The translations under genes and the position numbers were made by a program. A stretch of DNA of 64,000 bases from Clostridium sp. (GTDB lineage: Bacteria > Bacillota > Clostridia > Clostridiales > Clostridiaceae). Below are positions 27,540 through 35,738 of this stretch, one piece after another (within the stretch, counting starts at the first letter, position 1; the number at the start of each line of letters is the position of its first letter). The DNA lies in assembly GCA_031292145.1 (NCBI GenBank), contig JARLHR010000090.1, forward strand, positions 1 to 64,000. Reading direction: 5' to 3'. The notes beneath the pieces are model-generated. The model was not told where the DNA came from, did no database searches, and saw nothing but the letters and a program-made list of their open reading frames with translations.

Positions 27540-27561
27540 CCGTACTATTTTCACAGTACGG
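27540..27561 (-). terminator. Terminator after the MarR gene at 27629
   Basis: CCGTACT / AGTACGG stem, 8-nt loop, TTTTATG on the minus strand. Confidence 0.75.
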
Positions 27562-27628
27562 CTAAATCTTTTATTTACAAATATTCCTTTGTATAAAATA
27601 CACAAGATATTTATTTCAAATATAAATA

Positions 27629-28078
27629 TTACCTCTTTGAAATATTATCTCCTATTTTTTTTATAAATTTTAAAAATTCTTCTCTTTCCTCATAAGTATC
27701 TAGAGATGTTATTATCTTCCCGTAGACTTCTTCTTCAAATTTAATATGCTCATCCTGTACTATTTTACCTTGTTCAGTAAGTTCTAATCTATAAGATCTC
27801 CTATCTCTTTTACTAATAGCTCTAGAAATAAGGTTACGTTTTTCTAATCTATCAATTATACTAGTTAGCGTACTTTTAGGAAGATTTAAAACTTCTATAA
27901 TATCTTTTATAATAACATCTTCTTTTTCAGAAATAATTCTAATAATAGCAAGCTCTGTAGTACTTATTTCTTTCATATTTTTATATTTTGCTTCTGTTTC
28001 TTTGTAATTAGATTCTGTAAGCATACGATGCCATAATCTATTTAATTCATTAACTTGTCTTTTGCACTCTTTATCCAT
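27629..28078 (-). CDS. MarR-family regulator
   Basis: 149 aa. Winged helix with IEVLNLPKSTLTSIIDRLEK and wing KRDRRSYRLELTEQG. Twenty nt after the methyltransferase gene. Probably autoregulates the two-gene unit through the 47-bp palindrome upstream. Confidence 0.9.
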   Translation of the reverse strand: MDKECKRQVNELNRLWHRMLTESNYKETEAKYKNMKEISTTELAIIRIISEKEDVIIKDIIEVLNLPKSTLTSIIDRLEKRNLISRAISKRDRRSYRLELTEQGKIVQDEHIKFEEEVYGKIITSLDTYEEREEFLKFIKKIGDNISKR

Positions 28079-28097
28079 ATTGTCACTCCAAAATTTG

Positions 28098-28730
28098 TTA
28101 TGATTTATTTATTATTTTAGCATTAATCGCAAAACTCTTACAATTTATTTTTTTAAAGTTAAATGATTCAAAGCCACATTTTATCAAAAGTTCTTCTATT
28201 TCTTTCTTTGAATATATTTTATAATCACCATTATTAGATATTTTAAAGAATATATTTAGTGCTTGTCTAAAAATTACTAGTGCTGTTGGATCTCCGATAA
28301 TTAATGTTCCTGTCCTCTTTAATACCCTTTTTATTTCTAATAAAACTTTTTCCGGATTTGGGTAATGGTGAAAGGATGCATTACATACAACAACATCAAA
28401 GGAATCCTCTTCCCATGGAATATATTCTGAATCGCCTATCTTTAGTTCAGCCTTATTCCCAAGATTTTTCCTAGCTGTTTGAATCATGTTTTCTGAGATA
28501 TCCAATCCATATAGACTCAAATCATTATTTGCAACTAGCCTCCTCAAAACATTTCCCGTACCGCATCCAACATCTAATATTTTTTTAGGTTTTGCTTTCA
28601 TTATCCTACTAACAATTTCATCATACATTGGAGCTACAAATTTTCCATCTCCACGCTCATCATAAATTTCAGCCTGCTTATTATAATTCATCTTTGAATT
28701 TTCCTTAAAAATATTTTTATTACTTTCCAT
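28098..28730 (-). CDS. Class I SAM-dependent methyltransferase
   Basis: 210 aa from ATG 28730 (site GGAGGG). SAM-binding motif ILDVGCGTGNVLRRL (about 52-66), later DVVVCNASFHHYPNPEKVL and GTLIIGDP. Resembles UbiE/Methyltransf_11 small-molecule methyltransferases. In operon with a MarR regulator, so the substrate may be a small toxic compound (inference). Confidence 0.88.
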   Translation of the reverse strand: MESNKNIFKENSKMNYNKQAEIYDERGDGKFVAPMYDEIVSRIMKAKPKKILDVGCGTGNVLRRLVANNDLSLYGLDISENMIQTARKNLGNKAELKIGDSEYIPWEEDSFDVVVCNASFHHYPNPEKVLLEIKRVLKRTGTLIIGDPTALVIFRQALNIFFKISNNGDYKIYSKKEIEELLIKCGFESFNFKKINCKSFAINAKIINKS

Positions 28731-28753
28731 ATTAATCCCTCCACCAAACAATA

Positions 28754-28800
28754 ATACTATAAATGTATAGTACTATATTCGTACTATACATTTATAGTAT
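28754..28800. promoter_or_regulatory. Perfect 47-bp palindrome, operator candidate
   Basis: Two perfectly complementary 20-nt arms (ATACTATAAATGTATAGTAC and its complement) around a 7-nt spacer, 23 nt upstream of the methyltransferase start. Includes TATAGTAT, usable as a -10. Likely MarR binding region. Confidence 0.6.
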
Positions 28801-28892
28801 TACTTTGTTAATTAAAATTCAACCATTTTTTGTATATTTTTTATCTAACTAATATATATAACCGTGCCACCATCACAGCCACGTTTTTCATT

Positions 28893-29050
28893 AGGAATCC
28901 GAAAGAAAATAACAAGTCAAAGATTCTGATGATATTTTGCACTAGGCGAAGAACCATAACCCGCTCATAGCTAGCTATATAAGGGTTGTGGTGATAAAGC
29001 ATATCACAAAACAAACCAGAATATGACTGGTTATTTTCATGAAGATCCCT
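28893..29050 (+). repeat. Family-B structured repeat, copy 1
   Basis: 158 bp. Starts AGGAATCCGAAAGAAAATAA and ends GACTGGTTATTTTCATGAAG then ATCCCT. Same plan as family A (AGAAAATAACAAGTC, GGCGAAGAA, CTCATAGC) with a different terminal sequence. Near-identical layout to 48246-48402. Confidence 0.85.
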
Positions 29051-29138
29051 TATTTATACATATAAAATTTTATCTAAAATAATTATTTATAAATCATTTA
29101 CAGTTTCCTTAACATATTTCTGTTAATTGTTTTATGTT

Positions 29139-29294
29139 TTATGATCTATCTTCCCATTTTCTTTTTGCTTTCATTACATTTTCTATACTAAGATGTGTTT
29201 CTTGTAATATTTCCCCCATTCCACAGCCTTTATCAAGCATTTCCTTCGCTTTTTCCATAGCGCTTTCATGTTCACCTTTTTTCAATTCGCTCAT
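29139..29294 (-). CDS. 51-aa helical protein
   Basis: ATG 29294 to TAA 29139 with a strong site AAAGGAGG. Residues such as GEHESAMEKAKEMLDKGCGM and ILQETHLSIENVMKAK form two charged helices. It resembles the C-terminal tail of Rpn/PD-(D/E)XK transposase-like nucleases, so it may be a stand-alone relative or a relic with its own start. Function unknown. Confidence 0.65.
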   Translation of the reverse strand: MSELKKGEHESAMEKAKEMLDKGCGMGEILQETHLSIENVMKAKRKWEDRS

Positions 29295-29402
29295 TAGAAA
29301 ATTCCTCCTTTATATTATATTTAATTTGAAATTTAGTATAACCTCAAAGGTAAATTATTATTCTAATAATAAGATGTTTAGCTATTAGATAAAATCGATG
29401 AA

Positions 29403-29463
29403 AATCACAAAATTATAGAAGAAGTATCATTAACTTATTCTCTTCCTCTATAATTTTGTGATT
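29403..29463 (-). terminator. Terminator of the ula/pentose operon
   Basis: 17-bp perfect arms AATCACAAAATTATAGA and complement with a partly paired loop. On the minus strand followed by TTTTCATC. Confidence 0.75.
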
Positions 29464-29481
29464 ATTTTCTATTATATTATG

Positions 29482-30129
29482 TTATTTATTAAATGCTTTA
29501 TCGTAATCTGCTAAAAACTTTTCAATACCTGCATCTGTAAGTGGATGTTTTATCATTTGCATAATTACATTGTATGGTATTGTAGCTATATCAGAACCTG
29601 CCTTAGCACATTCTAATACATGAATTGGATTTCTAACACTTGCTGAAATAATTTCTGTTTCTATTCCATGAACACTAAATATTTCTGCAATATCTTCAAT
29701 TAATGTAATTCCAGTACTTCCAATATCATCTAATCTTCCCAGAAATGGACTTACATAACTAGCACCTGCTCTTGCTGCAAGTAATGCTTGAACTGCCGAG
29801 AAAATTAAAGTTACATTTGTCTTAATCCCTTCTTTGCTTATAATACTTACAGCTTTTAAGCCTTCTTCACACATTGGAATTTTAACAACCATATTTTTGT
29901 GAATTTTAGCTATTTCACGTGCTTCCTTAACCATTCCATCACATTCCATAGAAATAACTTCTCCACTAATTGGTCCATCAACTATACTTGTGATTTCTTG
30001 TATTACTTCATTAAAATCCCTACCTTCTTTTGCTATAAGGGATGGATTAGTTGTTACCCCACAGATAACGCCTAAAGCATTGGCTTTCTTTATTTCCTCT
30101 ATATTAGCTGTATCTACAAACATTTTCAT
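29482..30129 (-). CDS. Transaldolase / fructose-6-phosphate aldolase-like
   Basis: 215 aa from ATG 30129. TIM-barrel of the small TalC/FSA class: [26 protein letters not shown], Schiff-base Lys in MVVKIPMC (about 85), [20 protein letters not shown] and [11 protein letters not shown]. Last gene of the ascorbate-type operon; with the split transketolase it connects pentose phosphates to fructose-6-P and glyceraldehyde-3-P. Confidence 0.92.
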   Translation of the reverse strand: MKMFVDTANIEEIKKANALGVICGVTTNPSLIAKEGRDFNEVIQEITSIVDGPISGEVISMECDGMVKEAREIAKIHKNMVVKIPMCEEGLKAVSIISKEGIKTNVTLIFSAVQALLAARAGASYVSPFLGRLDDIGSTGITLIEDIAEIFSVHGIETEIISASVRNPIHVLECAKAGSDIATIPYNVIMQMIKHPLTDAGIEKFLADYDKAFNK

Positions 30130-30180
30130 TATGAACACTCTCCCTGTTTTAAAATATATTTTATTATTTATTTTTGATCA

Positions 30181-30285
30181 TTTACAGAATCATCCATCAA
30201 AATTCCAAGAAACCGAAACACAATATGTTACTTATTTCGGTAAGTTACACATAATTCTAAGTTTTAGTTTGGATATCTATTTCCC
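30181..30285 (+). repeat. Half copy of superfamily C/D repeat
   Basis: 30181-30245 matches the right arm of the 61755 element (AGAATCA..CATC..AATTCC..CACAATATGTTACTTATTTC). It continues with TTCGGTAAGTTACACATAA...GGATATCTAT, the right terminus of family-C copies. The left half is missing. The terminal CTA supplies the stop codon of the transketolase gene. Confidence 0.7.
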
Positions 30286-31206
30286 TAATATCTTATTTAC
30301 TTCTTCAATGATAGCTTCACTTGTAAGCTTATACTTTTTCATTAATTCATCTGGAGTTCCCGATTCTCCAAAGGTATCTTTTATTCCAACCATTTTTACA
30401 AGCGTAGGAAATTCATCGCATACTACTTCTGATACCATAGCTCCAAGTCCACCTATAATTGAATGTTCTTCTGCTGTAACTATTCCTTTAGTTTCTTTTG
30501 CAGCTTTTATGATTATTTCTCTATCTATTGGCTTAATAGTTGAAATGTTTATAACTCTCGCTTTAACACCTTGGCTCTCTAATGTTTTTGAAGCTTCAAT
30601 AGCTTTTTGAACCATCATCCCTGTTGCAATAATAGCTACATCGTTACCTTCTCTTATTTGAACACCCTTACCTATTTCAAACTTATAATTTTCATCAAAT
30701 ATATCTTCTGTATTACATCTTCCAAATCTCAAATATACAGGGCCATCAAATTCTGCTGCTACCTTTGTTGCAGCCATTGCTTCTCTATGGTCTGCTGGAA
30801 CTATTACAGTCATGTTAGGAAGTGAATTCATAAGTGCAATATCTTCAATTGATTCATGCGAACCACCATCTTCTCCAACTGTTATTCCTGCATGAGTTGC
30901 TGCTATTTTAACATTTACCTTTGGATAACAGATTGAATTTCTTATTATTTCAAAAGCTCTTCCTGTTGCAAAAACTGCAAATGTACTAGCGAAAGGTATA
31001 TTTCCTACATTTGCAAACCCTGCTGCCATCCCCATTAAATTTTGTTCTGCAATTCCTGCATTAAAAAATCTATCTTTAAATTCTAATTTAAATCCATTTG
31101 TCTTTGTTGACTTAGAAAGATCAGCATCAAGTACCACAACTTTCTCGTTTTCACGTCCTAGTTCAACTAAAGCCATACCGTATGACTCTCTTGTAGCTTT
31201 TCCCAT
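30277..31206 (-). CDS. Transketolase, C-terminal subunit
   Basis: 309 aa. Pyrimidine-binding and C-terminal domains: VVLDADLSKSTKTNGF, FFNAGIAEQNLMGMAAG (with catalytic Glu), THAGITVGEDGGSHESIED. Works with the subunit at 31256 as a two-piece thiamine-diphosphate transketolase, common in Clostridia. Lies 50 nt after it. Confidence 0.95.
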   Translation of the reverse strand: MGKATRESYGMALVELGRENEKVVVLDADLSKSTKTNGFKLEFKDRFFNAGIAEQNLMGMAAGFANVGNIPFASTFAVFATGRAFEIIRNSICYPKVNVKIAATHAGITVGEDGGSHESIEDIALMNSLPNMTVIVPADHREAMAATKVAAEFDGPVYLRFGRCNTEDIFDENYKFEIGKGVQIREGNDVAIIATGMMVQKAIEASKTLESQGVKARVINISTIKPIDREIIIKAAKETKGIVTAEEHSIIGGLGAMVSEVVCDEFPTLVKMVGIKDTFGESGTPDELMKKYKLTSEAIIEEVNKILGK

Positions 31207-31255
31207 TTATTTAATCCTCCTTTTATTATGCTATTAGATCCAAAATTGAATCTAA

Positions 31256-32071
31256 TTAACCCATAATATCTTTTATAGCTTGTTCTTTTTCTTCCTTATT
31301 TGGAGCTTGGCCATGCCATCCAGCTTGATTCTCCATAAAGCTAACTCCACTGCCTTTTACTGTCTTAGCAATTACTACAGTTGGTTTTCCTTGAACTTTA
31401 CCTAAATTTGAAAATGCTTCGTCAATTTTATCAAAGTCATTTCCATCTTCACAATAAACCACGTTCCAGCCAAAGCTTTCAAATTTTTTATCTAATGGTG
31501 CAATCCCCATTACTTCTTCATTTTTTCCATCAATTTGAAGACCATTATAATCAACAATTGCAATTAAGTTATCTAATTTATAATGAGCTGCCGCCATTGA
31601 AGCTTCCCAAACTAATCCTTCTTGAAGCTCTCCATCCCCTAGAAGTACATATACTTTTGCATTATTTTTTTGATTTCTAAGACCTAAAGCCATACCCACT
31701 GCATTTGATATTCCTTGTCCAAGTGACCCTGCGGAAACATCAACACCTGATATATGTTTAGAATCTGGGTGTCCTTGAAGAAGTGCTCCTATTTTTCTAA
31801 GCTTGTTTAATTCTTCTTTTGGGAAATATCCCTTTTCTGCAAGTACAGCATAAAGTGCTGGAGCTGCATGTCCTTTACTTAAAACAAATCTGTCTCTATT
31901 AATGTACTTAGGATTTTCAACTTCTACATTCATTTTTTCATAGTATAAATAAGTTATTATATCTGCACAAGACAGTGAACCTCCTGGATGTCCTGACTTT
32001 GCTTCATAAATCATTTCAATAATATTTTTTTTAATCTCCTTTGATAAAGAAATCAATTCTTGTTTATTCAT
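31256..32071 (-). CDS. Transketolase, N-terminal subunit
   Basis: 271 aa from ATG 32071. Thiamine-diphosphate domain: SGHPGGSLSCADI, RDRFVLSKGHAAPALYA, and GDGELQEG...NLIAIVDYNGLQ (GDG-N27-N type motif). Complements the C-terminal subunit downstream. In the ascorbate-type operon it would use xylulose-5-phosphate made by UlaF. Confidence 0.95.
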   Translation of the reverse strand: MNKQELISLSKEIKKNIIEMIYEAKSGHPGGSLSCADIITYLYYEKMNVEVENPKYINRDRFVLSKGHAAPALYAVLAEKGYFPKEELNKLRKIGALLQGHPDSKHISGVDVSAGSLGQGISNAVGMALGLRNQKNNAKVYVLLGDGELQEGLVWEASMAAAHYKLDNLIAIVDYNGLQIDGKNEEVMGIAPLDKKFESFGWNVVYCEDGNDFDKIDEAFSNLGKVQGKPTVVIAKTVKGSGVSFMENQAGWHGQAPNKEEKEQAIKDIMG

Positions 32072-32117
32072 CTTTTCACCAACCAATCTATCGCATTTGA
32101 ATACTTATAATCCTCTT

Positions 32118-32963
32118 CTAACCTAATGCTTTTTTAAACTTTTCGTCCATAAATAGTTTTGCATTTTTAATTACATCTTTCCAATCTTCATTTCCTATAT
32201 ACCAAAACTCTGCAGTAAACTTTCTTACTCCAAGCTCCCATGATTTTTTTATAATTTCTTCAAAATTTACATGTCCAGTACCAAAAGTAATTTCTCTGAA
32301 TTTCCCTGGTACAGTTTCTTTTAAGTGAACTGCTGCAATATGACCCTTTCCCTTTGAAAAATCCTCTGATGCACTACTTCCACATTCTAAGGTTGCATTG
32401 GTTACATTTCCACAGTCGGGATAAATTTGAAGATAAGGAGAATCAACTAATTTAACAAATTCCATAGCCTTCTCAACAGTATTCATAAAGTCAGTTTCCA
32501 TTGTTTCAAAAGCAAGAATTACACCCTTACTAGCGGCAATTTCAACAGCTTTTTTTAAATTTTCTTCAAAGTACTTTCTTGTTGTTTCATTTCCTTCTTC
32601 ATAATAAACATCATATCCAGCTAATTGAATTATTTTTATTCCTAAATCATCAGCAAACTCAATAGCTTTCCTCATTATTTCCATTCCCTTATTCCTAATA
32701 TTTTCATCCATGCTTCCTAATGGATATTTTCTATGTCCGCTAAGACACATAGTTCTAATTTCAACCCCAGACTTAAACATTAATTCAATAAGGGCTCTTT
32801 TATCACCTTTAGACATATATAATCTTGATAACTTTTCTTCTGTTTCATCTATGCTTATTTCAACAGTATCAAAGCCACACTCTTTTGCACAATTCAACTT
32901 TTCTTCCCAAGTCAAATAGTTTGGCATAGATTTCTCATATAATCCTAAACTATACTCTTTCAT
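32118..32963 (-). CDS. ulaE: L-ribulose-5-phosphate 3-epimerase (L-xylulose-5-P epimerase)
   Basis: 281 aa, TIM-barrel of the UlaE/SgbU family: YSLGLYEKSMPN, TVEISIDETEEKL, MCLSGHRKYPLGS, LAFETMETDFM and YPDCGNV, with metal ligands Glu, Asp and His expected. Converts L-xylulose-5-P to L-ribulose-5-P. Lies 15 nt after ulaF. Confidence 0.94.
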   Translation of the reverse strand: MKEYSLGLYEKSMPNYLTWEEKLNCAKECGFDTVEISIDETEEKLSRLYMSKGDKRALIELMFKSGVEIRTMCLSGHRKYPLGSMDENIRNKGMEIMRKAIEFADDLGIKIIQLAGYDVYYEEGNETTRKYFEENLKKAVEIAASKGVILAFETMETDFMNTVEKAMEFVKLVDSPYLQIYPDCGNVTNATLECGSSASEDFSKGKGHIAAVHLKETVPGKFREITFGTGHVNFEEIIKKSWELGVRKFTAEFWYIGNEDWKDVIKNAKLFMDEKFKKALG

Positions 32964-32977
32964 AAGCTCACCTCTTT

Positions 32978-33670
32978 CTAATTTTGTCCATAATAAGCAT
33001 TTGGCCCATGTTTTCTTTTAAAATGCTTTTCTATTAAATCTTGTGGCATTTGCTTTGCAGTATGATTACTTAAAAGTTCAGTGTTTAATGCCATCATTGC
33101 CACTTCTTCAAGTACAACTGCATTATGAACAGCATCTAATGCATCTTTTCCCCATGTAAAAGGTCCATGATTTTTTACTAAAACTGCTGGTACATGACTT
33201 GGATTTAAATGATTAAATGTCTCTACAATGACGCCACCAGTATTGTATTCATAATTGCTGTTTATCTCTTCCTTAGTCATGTCTCTTGTGCAAGGTATCT
33301 CATTATAGAAATAATCTGCCTGCGTTGTACCGTATGGAGTAATACTCTTCCCTGCTTGTGCAAATATAGTTGCATATCTTGAATGAGTATGAACAATTCC
33401 TCCAATATCATGAAAATCATTATATAATTTCATGTGAGTTGGTGTATCTGAGGATGGTTTATATTTTCCTTCTACTACATTTCCATCTAAATCTACTACA
33501 ACCATATCTTCTGGCTTCATAACTTCGTATTCCACACCAGATGGCTTAATTACAAAAAGTCCTTTTTCTCTATCTATAGCTGAAACATTTCCCCATGTAA
33601 AAGTTACAAGATTATATTTTGGTAAAAGCATATTTGCTTCATAAACTTTTTTCTTCAATTCTTCTAACAT
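32978..33670 (-). CDS. ulaF: L-ribulose-5-phosphate 4-epimerase
   Basis: 230 aa, class II aldolase fold of the AraD/UlaF/SgbE group. [30 protein letters not shown] and zinc ligands in [23 protein letters not shown]. Gives D-xylulose-5-P for transketolase. Context favours UlaF over arabinose AraD. Site GGAGGGG upstream. Confidence 0.93.
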   Translation of the reverse strand: MLEELKKKVYEANMLLPKYNLVTFTWGNVSAIDREKGLFVIKPSGVEYEVMKPEDMVVVDLDGNVVEGKYKPSSDTPTHMKLYNDFHDIGGIVHTHSRYATIFAQAGKSITPYGTTQADYFYNEIPCTRDMTKEEINSNYEYNTGGVIVETFNHLNPSHVPAVLVKNHGPFTWGKDALDAVHNAVVLEEVAMMALNTELLSNHTAKQMPQDLIEKHFKRKHGPNAYYGQN

Positions 33671-33753
33671 TTAGGCCCCTCCACTTTCTTATTTTTCTTA
33701 TCACTTTAATCGGAATTAATTTTATATCTATGTCTAATTTACTATAAATTTTA

Positions 33754-33780
33754 AGCATGGATTTTTATATTAGCCATGCT
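33754..33780 (-). terminator. Possible terminator or processing hairpin before ulaF
   Basis: AGCATGG / CCATGCT with a 13-nt loop; the minus-strand tail is only AAAATTT. It lies between the unknown beta-propeller-like gene and ulaF in a 230-nt gap. May reduce or process read-through. Confidence 0.35.
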
Positions 33781-33902
33781 CACAAATCTTAATATATATT
33801 TAATTCCAATCAATCATTTTCTGCAAAATATTTATTTTAATATATATTACTTTTGTCATGGATATATATTTTTGAATTATTTATAAAATATAAGTTACTC
33901 CC

Positions 33903-34931
33903 TTACTCCCTTACTACTGTATATACTGCAGCTTCATTCTTTGTATGGTTAGCCGAAACAATTAAATCACAATCTTTCAAATTGATAACTGTCACATTTG
34001 CTGGACCAGAACCTTTTTCGATAATTGTTTCTTGACATTTTCCATCAACCCATTGAATATAGAATAATTCAGAATCTACACGTCTTACTCCACCAACAAA
34101 ACTTGGTACACCGCATAGGGTTGTCCCTACCAAAGTATGAGCAAAATCAATTTCATGTGGATAATTATAAATTTCAGTATACTTTCCATCAATAAGCTTA
34201 TAAATCTTCATTGAATTTCCATGAAATGGTTCAATAGTCATCAATTCATCTTGACCATCACCATCTAAATCACACCAAGCAACTTCACTAATTCTACCTT
34301 CCATTAGATGATTAACTTGCCATTCTCCATCTTTGCTTGGGATTACTTCAAATACTCCTTGATCACATCCAAAAGTACCACGTGGTTTTCCATCTACCAT
34401 ATGATGAGTATAACCATGATTTCTATATAAATCTTTTTTAAGAACTTTTAGATCCAATCCATTGGTTGGCACTTCTGGTAATCTACCATAATATATAGTT
34501 CCCGGATGGTTCCAATCATCTTTAGATGCTTTTAAATCAGCTATTGTAGCTGTAACAACATAGATTTCTCCATCAACATCCCATACATCAAAACGATGTA
34601 AATATGGTAATTTAATAACAGTTTCAATAACCCATTCACCATCTACTAAATGTCCCCATACTAAACGAGCACTACTTGGACTCTCTTTTAAATAGAAGTC
34701 ACGAACAGCTAAAAATTCATTTTTTCGATTTGGAATAGGAATAATTGACATACATCCTCCACCATTATCCCAAACTGTTTGACGATGATTAAAATCTTTA
34801 CCACTATATGCATAACAAGGATATCCCTTTTCTTCAGAAGCTACGAACAAATTCAACTCATCATCTATCTCCATATAACTTGCTGAATATGCACGATACA
34901 TTTCATCCAAGTGCTTTTTTATAATTTTCAT
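33903..34931 (-). CDS. Unknown beta-propeller-like (FG-GAP/VCBS-type) cytosolic protein in the ula operon
   Basis: 342 aa, no signal peptide. Rich in Trp, Tyr and Asp-Gly turns; blades such as RLVWGHLVDGEWVIETVIK and a calcium-loop-like DLDGDGQDELMTIEPFHG near residue 225 resemble FG-GAP/VCBS repeats. His-rich segments (RNHGYTHHMVDGKPRG, EPFHGNS) could hold a metal or active site. It sits between ulaB and ulaF, so it probably acts on the same substrate or an upstream derivative (inference). No enzyme family recognised with confidence. Confidence 0.8.
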   Translation of the reverse strand: MKIIKKHLDEMYRAYSASYMEIDDELNLFVASEEKGYPCYAYSGKDFNHRQTVWDNGGGCMSIIPIPNRKNEFLAVRDFYLKESPSSARLVWGHLVDGEWVIETVIKLPYLHRFDVWDVDGEIYVVTATIADLKASKDDWNHPGTIYYGRLPEVPTNGLDLKVLKKDLYRNHGYTHHMVDGKPRGTFGCDQGVFEVIPSKDGEWQVNHLMEGRISEVAWCDLDGDGQDELMTIEPFHGNSMKIYKLIDGKYTEIYNYPHEIDFAHTLVGTTLCGVPSFVGGVRRVDSELFYIQWVDGKCQETIIEKGSGPANVTVINLKDCDLIVSANHTKNEAAVYTVVRE

Positions 34932-35051
34932 ATTCCATTCACCTCAACTCACATTTATCTATCTTAATTTCCATCTTTTCCATAAATAAAAAACTTCTAT
35001 ATTTTCCTTATTTGATAAACATATTTGCTAAATCTTAAGTGAATATCTTAA

Positions 35052-35242
35052 CTAGAAATAATAAATATTTTTATGCAGAAGGCATTTGAAAATGAGCTGT
35101 TAAAGGTTCTTAGTTGTAGGTTGTTCCACTTTAGCTTGTCACACTGAAAGTGGGAGCAAGCTAAATTGGGTACAACCTGCAACTTAGAACCTTCAGCGAT
35201 ATTTTCATAGTCCTTCAGAATAAAAATATTTATGATTTCGGT
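35052..35242 (+). repeat. Family-C structured repeat, copy 1
   Basis: 191 bp with outer arms ATAAATATTTTTAT / ATAAAAATATTTAT (CTAGAAAT on the left end, ATTTCGGT on the right). Inside: GCATTTGAAAAT / ATTTTCATAGTCC and a long inner stem AAGGTTCTTAGTTGTAGGTTGT against ACAACCTGCAACTTAGAACC (arms quoted in part). Fills most of the 350-bp gap 34932-35281. Confidence 0.85.
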
Positions 35243-35281
35243 AAGTTACCATCTAAATCTTGCACTGTTTATCTATGTGAT

Positions 35282-35575
35282 CTATTTTTTATTTACTACT
35301 TGTGCTAAAATCTTTTCTTCCATTTCTTGTTCTGATAAGATATTTTTTAATCCTATTATTATAGTTCCTGATTCTTCTGCTCTTTTAAAGTTTGATTTTA
35401 ATACTTCAGAGCAAAATACAACGTCAAAACTTGATGCTTGGCTTTTAGCTTCCCCTACACTATTATGTTGAACTGTTACATCAATACCTAATTTTTTGAA
35501 CACTTTATTTATTTTCATCTTTATTATTTGGCTTGAACCCATTCCACTCCCACAAGCTGCAATTACTTTTAACAT
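35282..35575 (-). CDS. ulaB: PTS ascorbate-type IIB component
   Basis: 97 aa from ATG 35575; an ATG 12 nt earlier abuts the site AAAAGG too closely. Phospho-Cys in AACGSGMGSS (Cys7). Takes phosphate from IIA and passes it to the sugar at IIC. Confidence 0.92.
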   Translation of the reverse strand: MLKVIAACGSGMGSSQIIKMKINKVFKKLGIDVTVQHNSVGEAKSQASSFDVVFCSEVLKSNFKRAEESGTIIIGLKNILSEQEMEEKILAQVVNKK

Positions 35576-35666
35576 ATTAACACACATCCTTTTTATTTAT
35601 TTTCTTTTAAAATATCAATTTAATTTTGGTTTATACTATAAATGTTATATAAGAAATTATGTTGGT

Positions 35667-35703
35667 ATCTAAGTTGTAATAATTTGAAAATTACAACTTA
35701 GAT
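35667..35703. other. Perfect hairpin between ulaA and ulaB
   Basis: 14-bp perfect arms ATCTAAGTTGTAAT / ATTACAACTTAGAT, 9-nt loop, inside the operon. No T-tail on the minus strand; it may be a processing or stability element setting IIC:IIB ratios. Confidence 0.55.
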
Positions 35704-35738
35704 TTTATATTTCTATTAATTACCTAACTTATTCAATT

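Noticed and set aside
29134-29388. 84-codon plus-strand frame
   Set aside because: Opposite strand of the 51-aa gene, which has a strong ribosome site; the plus frame has none.
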